From NCBI RefSeq assembly GCF_029581195.1, contig NZ_CP120737.1:2767001-2831000 (forward strand): a DNA stretch of 64,000 nt, given 5' to 3'. How positions within the stretch are numbered: the stretch's first letter is position 1; each line of letters opens with the position of its first letter. The notes under the pieces are model-generated. The model searched no databases. It saw nothing but the letters and a program-made list of their open reading frames with translations, and was not told the origin of the DNA. Below are positions 24,950-33,100 of this stretch, one piece after another. A program made the position numbers and the translations under genes. This DNA is from Solwaraspora sp. WMMD791 (GTDB taxonomy: Bacteria > Actinomycetota > Actinomycetes > Mycobacteriales > Micromonosporaceae).

Positions 24950-25972
24950 ATGGCAGGCGTCATCGGCGCCGTTCGGCGGTTGGCTCTGGCGCCACCGCTG
25001 ACCGAGGTCACCTTCGCGCGCCGGGGCTTTCCCGGCGCGTCGGCACCGGCCGCCCGCCGGTTGGAGGCGGTCCCCCAGGCGGTGATCTGCGGCTTCGAAT
25101 GGGCCATCGACAGCACCGACCAGTGGGAGCTGGAACGTCGGCTGGAGCTGGTCGAGCAGGAGCTGCGGGGCTTCGCCTACGAAGGGGCGACGATGGCACT
25201 CACCGTACGGGACGTCACCGGCGCCCGGCGCGGCCGGCGCACCCGCGACCTGCTCACCGGCGGCGGCCGGCCGCACCTGCTGCTGGCGTACATCGGGATC
25301 GGGTTCGCGATGGCCAGGCTGCCCCGGCCGCTGTGGCGCAAGGTGCTGCCCGACCTGACCGGGCTGCCCTACCACCCGACCATGTCCTGGCTGGCGGTCG
25401 ACGGGCTCGGCTTCGACCGGGCGTACTTCCACACCCGACGCTGGGTCGTCGAGCAGCGCCAGCCCGCGCCCTACCCGTGGCTCGGCCGGCCCGACTACTT
25501 CGGCCGCGCCTTCGACCAGGGCATCGGCCGGGCACTGTGGTTCATCCACGGCGGTCAGCCGCAGGCGGTCGCCGCCGCCGTCGAGGAGTTCGCGCCGCCC
25601 CGGCGGGCGGATCTGTTCAGTGGTGTCGGGCTGGCGGCGACCTTCGCCGGCGGCGATCTCGACCTGCTACCGGAGCTGGCCGGCCCGTACCGCGCGGAGC
25701 TCGCCCAGGGCGCCGTGTTCGCCGCCAAGGCCCGCGCCGAGTCCGGCTTCGTGCCGGCCCACGTGGAGACCGCGACCCGGGTACTGACCGGGACGTCTGC
25801 CGCTGCCGCCGCCACGCTCGCCGACGAGGTCGCGGTGGCGGACACCGACGGTACGGGCGCCGACGGCACCCACTCGGGCGGTGCCCGGCCGGACGGCCCG
25901 CCGGCCTACGAGACATGGCGGCGACGCATACGGGAAAGATTTGCCCCTGGCCTGCGTTCGACCCACTACTGA
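24950..25972 (+). CDS. DUF1702 enediyne protein (UnbL type), copy 1
   Basis: This 340-residue protein belongs to DUF1702, the UnbL family found beside enediyne polyketide synthases. Its role in building the enediyne core from the polyene precursor is not established. Hallmarks are LRGFAYEGATM, LAYIGIGFAMARLPR, GLGFDRAYFHTRRWV, FDQGIGRALWFIHGG and RADLFSGVGLAATFAGG. I chose the ATG at 24950, which has GGAG seven bases upstream and gives the usual N-terminus; an ATG at 24938 and a GTG at 24908 are alternatives. A second copy follows. Confidence 0.88.
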   Translation: MAGVIGAVRRLALAPPLTEVTFARRGFPGASAPAARRLEAVPQAVICGFEWAIDSTDQWELERRLELVEQELRGFAYEGATMALTVRDVTGARRGRRTRDLLTGGGRPHLLLAYIGIGFAMARLPRPLWRKVLPDLTGLPYHPTMSWLAVDGLGFDRAYFHTRRWVVEQRQPAPYPWLGRPDYFGRAFDQGIGRALWFIHGGQPQAVAAAVEEFAPPRRADLFSGVGLAATFAGGDLDLLPELAGPYRAELAQGAVFAAKARAESGFVPAHVETATRVLTGTSAAAAATLADEVAVADTDGTGADGTHSGGARPDGPPAYETWRRRIRERFAPGLRSTHY

Positions 25973-26100
25973 ACAACAGGATCGGAGCAACACCAAGATA
26001 ACGGCTGTCACCGTCGACGGCCGGCTCACGCATGCCTATTTCGCATTGCCGAGCAATATCGGAGAAATTCCCCAACGGCGCATTTCCAAAGAAGGAATTC

Positions 26101-26132
26101 CGTCGCCCCGCTGGCCATGATACGGGGCGACG
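26101..26132 (+). terminator. hairpin between the two DUF1702 genes
   Basis: A perfect 10-base stem (CGTCGCCCCG at 26101-26110 with its complement at 26123-26132) encloses a 12-base loop. It lies in a 194-base gap that is locally AT-richer than its surroundings and holds no gene. It may attenuate or partly end transcription between the paralogues, or mark an operon boundary. Confidence 0.45.
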
Positions 26133-26166
26133 ACTGCCGTTCACCGAGGACAAGTGAGGGAGAGAG

Positions 26167-27141
26167 TTGGCTACGTACTGGCGTAAGACGAGACGCGCGC
26201 TCCTGACGCCGAAGCTTTCCGAGACGACCTTGGAAGTCCGCGGCTTCCATGCCAAGAACTCCACCTCACGCGACGTCCTGGAGACCGTTGGGCGATCGTT
26301 CATCGCCGGGTACGCGGCGGCCATGGAGGCGGCCACACCGGCGGAGGTCGCCGTGCCCCTAGCCGAACTACCGGTGCGCTACCAGGGTTTCGCCTACGAG
26401 GGCGCGGCCATGGGTTTCGCCATTCTCGACGGGCTGCCGTTCGGTCGTTCCGACCATGTCTCCCGTTTCCTGGCCGGGCCGGGCGACGCGCACGTCTACA
26501 TGGCCTATGTCGGCATCGGGTGGGCGATGGCCCGGTTGCCGAGATTCCGGTGGCGGACGCTGACCGCGCCGGACCCGCTGCTGCGCTGGCTGGCCCTGGA
26601 CGGGTACGGGTTCCACCAGGCGTACTTCCACACCGACCGGTACGTCCATCAGCGCCACGAGGAGACCGACTTTCCGTGGCCGATCAGCGGCCCACGCTGG
26701 TACGCCAGACGCGCGATCGACCAGGGCGTCGGCCGGGCCAGCTGGTTCGTCGGCGGCACCGACCCGCAGCGGGTCGCCGCGCTGATCGACGCCTTCGCCC
26801 CCCACCGGCGCGCCGACCTGTACAGCGGTGCCGCGCTGGCGGCGACGTACGCCGGCGGCGCCGACGCCGACGAGCTCCGGACGTTGTGGGACCGCGCCGG
26901 TGACGCCCGGCCGCAGGTCGCCCAGGCCAGCGCCTTCGCCGCCGAGGCACGGGCGCGGGCCGGCCTGGTGGTGGCGCACAACGAGCTCGCCACCGAGATC
27001 TTCTGCGGAATGTCCGTGTCCGACGCGGCGACGGTCAGCCGACAGACCCGGCCCGACCCCGCGACCACCGGCCCGGTGCCGGCCTACGAGGTGTGGCGGG
27101 AGCGCACCGCCAACCAGTTCGTCTCTCTTGGGAGGTGCTAG
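26167..27141 (+). CDS. DUF1702 enediyne protein (UnbL type), copy 2
   Basis: This is the second DUF1702/UnbL protein, 324 residues, aligning along its length with copy 1: YQGFAYEGAAMGFAILD, MAYVGIGWAMARLPR, DGYGFHQAYFHTDRYV, IDQGVGRASWFVGG and RADLYSGAALAATYAGG. The only sensible start is a TTG at 26167 behind the purine-rich GAGGGAGAGAG site, because the frame is closed just upstream. It lies three bases before unbV, so it is probably the copy in the core cassette. Whether both copies are needed is unknown. Confidence 0.88.
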   Translation: MATYWRKTRRALLTPKLSETTLEVRGFHAKNSTSRDVLETVGRSFIAGYAAAMEAATPAEVAVPLAELPVRYQGFAYEGAAMGFAILDGLPFGRSDHVSRFLAGPGDAHVYMAYVGIGWAMARLPRFRWRTLTAPDPLLRWLALDGYGFHQAYFHTDRYVHQRHEETDFPWPISGPRWYARRAIDQGVGRASWFVGGTDPQRVAALIDAFAPHRRADLYSGAALAATYAGGADADELRTLWDRAGDARPQVAQASAFAAEARARAGLVVAHNELATEIFCGMSVSDAATVSRQTRPDPATTGPVPAYEVWRERTANQFVSLGRC

Positions 27142-27144
27142 CCC

Positions 27145-29091
27145 GTGTCGTCCACAGTTGGCTTGCTTCGCCGGCAACTCGCCGGGGTCATCGCGGTCCT
27201 GCTGGTGGTGAGCCTGTTCGTTCTCGCCCGCCAGCCCGGCTACGCCGCTGACACCCGTGCGGGCCTGGCCGCCGGCTACTCGTTCACGCCGATGTCGATC
27301 GCGATGCCGGGCGGCTTCACCCAGCAGTCGATCCGCAAGGTCAACCAGGAGTACGAACACATCGACGCCTGGATCTCCTCGGTCGGTGCCGCGATCGCCA
27401 TGAACGACCTCGACGGCGACGGCCTGGCCAACGACCTGTGCGTCACCGATCCCCGGATCGACCAGGTCGTGGTGAGCCCGACGCCGGACAGTCCGGCCCG
27501 GTACGCACCGTTCGCGCTCGACCCGGACCCGCTGCCCATGCACTTCGCGATGGCGCCGATGGGCTGCGCACCGGGTGACTTCAACGCCGACGGCCGGATG
27601 GACCTGCTGGTCTACCTGTGGGGCCGCACCCCGATCATCTACCTGGCCAGGGCCGACGTCGACGAGCTCGGCCCGGACAGCTACCGGCCGACCGAGTTGA
27701 TGCCGGGTCCGTCCGGAACGGGCTACACCGGCCCGGACTGGAACACCAACACGGTCACCGTCGCCGACTTCGACGGCGACGGCTACGAGGACATCCACGT
27801 CGGCAACTACTTCCCGCACAGCCCGGTGCTCGACCACACGGTCTACGGCGGGGTGGAGATGAACCACTCGATGTCCCACGGGCTCAACGGCGGCCCGGAC
27901 TACATCTTCCGGTGGACCGGGGCGACCAGCGGCGCCGAGCCGACGGTGCGCTACGAACGCGTCGACGACGCCATCCCCGCCGACGCCTCGACCGGCTGGG
28001 CGCTGGCTTCGGGCGCGATCGACCTCGACGGCGATCTGCTGCCGGAGCTGTACCTGGCGCACGACTTCGGCCCCGACCGGCTGCTGCACAACCGGTCCAC
28101 CCCGGGCACCATCGACTTCGCCATCGTCGAGGCGGTCCGCAAGGGCACCGTGCCGAAGTCCAAGCAGCTCGGCGTGGACTCGTTCAAGGGCATGGGCGTC
28201 GACTTCGGCGACCTCGACGGGGACGGCAACTACGACCTGTTCGTCAGCAACATCACCACGTCGTTCGGCATCGTGGAGAGCAACTACGCCTTCATCAACG
28301 ACGCCGCGGACACCGAGGAGATGCGCCGCCGGCTCGCCGCCGGTGAAGCGCCCTTCACCGACCGCAGCGCGCCGATGGGCCTGGCCTGGTCCGGTTGGGG
28401 CTGGGACACCAAACTGGCCGATTTCAACAACAGCGGCCAGACCGTGGTCACCCAGGCGCTCGGGTTCGTCAAGGGCGAGGTCAACCGGTGGCCGCAGCTG
28501 CAGGAGCTGGCGACCGCGAACGACCTGCTGCTGTCCAATCCGGCCTGGTGGCCCAACGTGCGCGCCGGCGACGACGTCGCCGGTGGGCAGACCCTGCGGT
28601 TCTTCGTACCCGACGAGACCGGACGCTACGTCGACGTGGCCGCCGAACTCGGTCTGGCGGTGCCGGTGCCGACCCGTGGCATCGCCACCGGCGACGCCGA
28701 CGGCGACGGGCTGCTCGACTGGGCGGTCGCCCGGCAGTGGGCCGAACCGGTCTACTACCACAACGACAGCCCGTCGCCCGGCGCCTTCCTCGGCCTGCAC
28801 CTGACCCACCCGCACGACACCGTCCCCAGGCAGGCCGGTTCGCCGGCGACCGGTGCCCAGGTCGTCGCCACCACCGCCGACGGACGGGTCTTCCTGTCCC
28901 GGGTCGACGGCGGCAGCGGCCACTCCGGCCACCGCAGCCACGAGGTGCACATCGGACTCGGTGAGGTGACCGGGCCGGTGCAGGTGCAGATCAGCTGGCG
29001 GGACCGCACCGGCCAGGCACACGAACAGACCCTTGAGATGACCCCCGGCTGGCACTCCGTACAGCTCGGGTCCGAGGCCACGGTGAGGTGA
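27145..29091 (+). CDS. enediyne protein UnbV (ASPIC/FG-GAP, CRTAC1 family)
   Basis: UnbV-type proteins accompany enediyne PKS genes; their function is unproven. The 648-residue product has an N-terminal membrane or signal segment (AVLLVVSLFVLA), then repeated calcium-type loops of a beta-propeller (DLDGDGLANDL, DFDGDGYEDIHVGNYF, DLDGDGNYDLFVSN) and a C-terminal ASPIC/UnbV region ending VQISWRDRTGQ. It is probably exported or membrane-attached. It starts with GTG after a GGGAGGTG site and overlaps the UnbU gene by four bases. Confidence 0.9.
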   Translation: MSSTVGLLRRQLAGVIAVLLVVSLFVLARQPGYAADTRAGLAAGYSFTPMSIAMPGGFTQQSIRKVNQEYEHIDAWISSVGAAIAMNDLDGDGLANDLCVTDPRIDQVVVSPTPDSPARYAPFALDPDPLPMHFAMAPMGCAPGDFNADGRMDLLVYLWGRTPIIYLARADVDELGPDSYRPTELMPGPSGTGYTGPDWNTNTVTVADFDGDGYEDIHVGNYFPHSPVLDHTVYGGVEMNHSMSHGLNGGPDYIFRWTGATSGAEPTVRYERVDDAIPADASTGWALASGAIDLDGDLLPELYLAHDFGPDRLLHNRSTPGTIDFAIVEAVRKGTVPKSKQLGVDSFKGMGVDFGDLDGDGNYDLFVSNITTSFGIVESNYAFINDAADTEEMRRRLAAGEAPFTDRSAPMGLAWSGWGWDTKLADFNNSGQTVVTQALGFVKGEVNRWPQLQELATANDLLLSNPAWWPNVRAGDDVAGGQTLRFFVPDETGRYVDVAAELGLAVPVPTRGIATGDADGDGLLDWAVARQWAEPVYYHNDSPSPGAFLGLHLTHPHDTVPRQAGSPATGAQVVATTADGRVFLSRVDGGSGHSGHRSHEVHIGLGEVTGPVQVQISWRDRTGQAHEQTLEMTPGWHSVQLGSEATVR

Positions 29092-30104
29092 ACCTGATGA
29101 CCACGACCACCCCGCAGACCGCCCGTCCCGCCCCCCGGCACGACCCCAAAGTCGTCACCGCGCTCCGCCGGTTCGCCATCTCGATCTCGGTGTTCAACAT
29201 CCTGGGCTACACCGTGCTCGGCTTCGAGCAACCGTGGCTGTGGCCGTTCGTCGCGCTCGCCACGGCGTACACGATCGAGATCGGCCTGGAGATCATCGGT
29301 GCCCGGGCCGAAGGTCGCCCGCCCCGGTTCCTCGGCGACGGGGTACGCGGACTCGCCGAGTTCCTGTACCCGGCGCACATCACCGCGCTGGCGGTGAACA
29401 TGCTGACCTACGTCAACGACCAGATCCTGGCGATGATGTTCGGTGTCGCGGTGGCGATCGGCGCCAAGTGGGTGCTGCGGGCACCGGTACGGGGCCGACT
29501 GCGGCACTACATGAACCCGTCGAACTTCGGGATCATGATGATCCTCGTCGTCTTCCCGTGGGCCAGCATCGCGCCGCCGTACCACTTCACCGAGAACGTG
29601 GACGGTTTCGTCGACTGGTTCCTGCCGCTGGCCATCATCGGCCTGGGCACGATGCTCAACGCCAAGCTGACCGGCCGGATGTGGCTGATCGGTGCCTGGC
29701 TCGGGGTCTTCGCGCTGCAGTCGGTCGTGCGCGGCATCCTGCTGGACACCTCGATCCTGGGCGGGCTGGCCACCATGACCGGCGTGGCGTTCGTCCTGTT
29801 CACCAACTACATGATCACCGACCCGGGGACCAGCCCGTCCAAACCGGCCTCGCAGATCGCCTTCGGCGGCGGCGTGGCGCTGGTCTACGGCATGCTCACC
29901 GGCGCCGGCATCGCGTACGGGCTGTTCTTCGCCACGGCGGCGGTGTGCGCCATCCGGGGCGTGTTCCTCTGGTCGGTGCACATCGTCAACAAGGTCCGTG
30001 AGGCCAACGAGGCCCAGGCCCGCGCCGCAGCCGCGGCCGCCGGTGACCCGACCGCCGCACCGCTGACCACACCGTCGAACACGAAGGAGGTGGTGGTGGC
30101 GTGA
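29088..30104 (+). CDS. enediyne membrane protein UnbU
   Basis: UnbU is a polytopic membrane protein of the conserved enediyne cassette, distantly like NqrB/RnfD electron-transfer subunits. I see about eight hydrophobic segments, including LWPFVALATAYTIEIGLEI (partly), IGAKWVLRAP and YGLFFATAAVCAIRGVFLWSV. LRHYMNPSNFGIMMIL and PGTSPSKPASQIAFGGGVAL match the NqrB/RnfD-like family. A role in electron transfer or transport is inference. The GTG at 29088 overlaps unbV; an ATG at 29097 is an alternative. Its stop overlaps the PKS start (GTGA). Confidence 0.9.
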   Translation: MNLMTTTTPQTARPAPRHDPKVVTALRRFAISISVFNILGYTVLGFEQPWLWPFVALATAYTIEIGLEIIGARAEGRPPRFLGDGVRGLAEFLYPAHITALAVNMLTYVNDQILAMMFGVAVAIGAKWVLRAPVRGRLRHYMNPSNFGIMMILVVFPWASIAPPYHFTENVDGFVDWFLPLAIIGLGTMLNAKLTGRMWLIGAWLGVFALQSVVRGILLDTSILGGLATMTGVAFVLFTNYMITDPGTSPSKPASQIAFGGGVALVYGMLTGAGIAYGLFFATAAVCAIRGVFLWSVHIVNKVREANEAQARAAAAAAGDPTAAPLTTPSNTKEVVVA

Positions 30105-33100
30105 CCAGGATCTCCATCGTCGGCATGGCCTGCCGCTACCCGGACGCCACATCGCCGCGGGAGCTGTGGGACAACGCTCTCGCCGGCCGGCGGGCGTTCC
30201 GGCGGCTGCCGGACGTACGGATGCGGCTGGCCGACTACTGGGACGCCGACCCGGCCGCCCCGGACCGGTTCTACGCCCGCAACGCCGCCGTCATCGAGGG
30301 GTACGAGTTCGACCGGATCGCGTACAAGATCGCCGGAAGCACCTACCGGTCGACGGACCTGACCCACTGGCTGGCCCTGGACGTCGCCGCGACGGCGCTG
30401 GCCGACGCCGGGTTCCCGATGGCCGAAGGGCTGCCCCGCGAACGGACCAGCGTGGTCGTCGGCAACAGCCTCACCGGCGAGTTCTCCCGGGCGAACCTGA
30501 TGCGGCTGCGCTGGCCGTACGTACGCCGGATGGTCGCCGCCGCGCTCAAGGAGCAGGACTGGGACGACGAGCAGCTCGCCACGTTCCTGGCCGATCTGGA
30601 GACCAGCTACAAGGCGCCCTTCCCGGCGATCGACGAGGACACCCTCGCCGGCGGTCTGTCCAACACCATCGCCGGGCGGATCTGCAACCACTTCGATCTC
30701 AAGGGTGGCGGCTACACCGTGGACGGCGCCTGCTCGTCGTCGCTGCTGTCGGTGGCGACCGCCTGCAAGTCGCTGCTCGACGGCGAGGTCGACGTCGCCA
30801 TCGCCGGCGGGGTCGACCTGTCGATCGACCCGTTCGAGATCATCGGTTTCGCCAAGACCGGGGCCCTCGCCCGGGGCGAGATGCGGGTGTACGACAAGGG
30901 CTCCAACGGGTTCTGGCCCGGTGAGGGCTGCGGGATGATCGTGCTGATGCGCGAGCCGGACGCCACGGCGGCCGGGCACCGCAGCTACGCCACCATCGCC
31001 GGCTGGGGCATCTCCTCCGACGGCAAGGGCGGCATCACCCGGCCCGAGGTCAGCGGCTACCAGTTGGCGCTGCACCGGGCGTACGAGCGGGCCGGTTTCG
31101 GCATCGACACGGTCGGCCTGTTCGAGGGACACGGCACCGGTACGGCGGTCGGCGACAGCACCGAACTGAAGGCGCTCACCCTGGCCCGGCAGGCGGCCGA
31201 TCCCGACGGGCGACCGGCGGTGATCGGCTCGATCAAGGGCATGATCGGGCACACCAAGGCGGCAGCCGGGGTGGCCGGCCTGATCAAGGCGGCGATGGCG
31301 GTGCATCACGAGGTGCTGCCCCCGGCGATCGGCTGCGTCGATCCGCACGACGAGCTGACCCGCCCGGACGCCGCGCTGCGGGTGCTGCGGCAGGCCGAGC
31401 CGTGGTCCGCCGACGTGCCGGTACGGGCCAGTGTGACCGCGATGGGCTTCGGTGGGATCAACACCCACGTGGTGCTGGAGAAGCGCGACGCCCGGCGGCG
31501 CAGCCGGCTGGACAGCCGGACCTTCTCGCTGGCGACCTCGGTGCAGGACGCCGAACTGCTCGCCGTCGACGCGCTGTCCCGCGACGAGCTGCGCGAGCGG
31601 CTGCACAAGCTGGTCGAGTTCGTGCCGACGGTGGCGTACGCGCAGTTGGCCGACCTGGCCGCCACGTTGCACCGGGAGTTGCGCGACCTGCCGTACCGGG
31701 CGGCGGTGGTGGTGACCTCGCCGGAGGACGCGGTACGGCAACTGCAACGGGTCCTCGACGTGCTCGACACCGACCAGACCCGCCTGGTCACCGAGGACGG
31801 CCGGGCCTTCCTCGGCTACGCCAGCGGGCCCGGCCGGATCGGCTACCTGTTCCCCGGCCAGGGTTCCGGGCGGGGCACCAGCGGCGGCGCGCTGCGGCGC
31901 CGGTTCGCCGAGGCGGACCAGGTGTACCGCCGGTCGGCCCTGCCGGAGTCGGCCGACGGCGTCGCCACCTCCGTCGCCCAGCCCCGGATCGTGACCGGAT
32001 CGCTGGCCGGTCTCACCGTGCTGGCGAATCTGGGACTGGAGGCGACCGTCGCGGTCGGCCACAGTCTCGGCGAGATCTCGGCGCTGCACTGGGCCGGCGC
32101 CATCGACGAGGAGACGCTGCTGCGGGTCGCGCGGGTGCGGGGCCAGACGATGGCCGCGCACAGCGCGTCCGGCACGATGGCCGGTGTCGGCGCCGACCCG
32201 GACACCGTGCAGGAGCTGCTCACCGGCACCGACGTGGTGATCGCCGGCTACAACGGGCCGCAGCAGACCGTCGTCGCCGGCCCGGTCGACCAGGTCGAGC
32301 GGGTCTGCCACGCGGCCCGGGAGGTTGCGCTGGCGGCGACCCCGCTGGCGGTGTCCCACGCGTTCCACTCGCCGCTGGTCGCACCCGCCGCCGGGGCCTT
32401 CGCCGATCAGCTGACCGGAGAGCGGTTCCAGCGGCTGCACCGTACGGTCGTGTCGACGGTGACCGGCGAGGTCCTGCCGGCGGAGACCGACGTGCCGGCC
32501 CTGCTGCACCGGCAGATCGTCGACCCGGTGCTGTTCGCGCCGGCGGCGGCCGCCGCCGCCAAGGACGTCGACCTGCTCGTCGAGGTCGGACCGGGCCGGG
32601 TGCTCAGCGGCCTGGCCGCCGCCATCACCGACGTGCCCGCGCTGGCGTTGGACACCGACAGCCAGTCCCTGGTGGGGCTGCTGCGGGTGGTGGCGGGCGC
32701 GTTCGTGGTCGGCGCGGCGGGCATCCACTCCGGGCTGTTCCACGGCCGGTTGACCCGCAGCCTGGCCGTCGGGGCCGAGTTCACGTTCTTCGCCAGCCCC
32801 TGTGAGACGGCACCGACCGTCACGATCGCCACGACGGCGACCGTGGCCCCGGCGACCCCGGCGACGCCAGCGGCCGAGGCGACCCCGGTCGACGACGCCG
32901 AGTCGACCGTGGACCTGCTGCGGCGGATGGCCGCCGAGCGGGCCGAACTTCCGATGGAGATGGTCCGTGACGACAGTCGACTCCTCGACGACCTGCACCT
33001 GAGCTCCATCACCGTGGGACAGCTGGTCAACCAGGCGGCCGCCCGGCGCGGCATCGCGGCCAGTGCCACCCCGACGAACTTCGCCACCGCCACCGTCGGT

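Noticed and set aside
29234-30001. Alternative plus-strand frame inside unbU
   Set aside because: It is arginine-rich with no membrane segments, whereas the other frame gives the conserved UnbU membrane protein.
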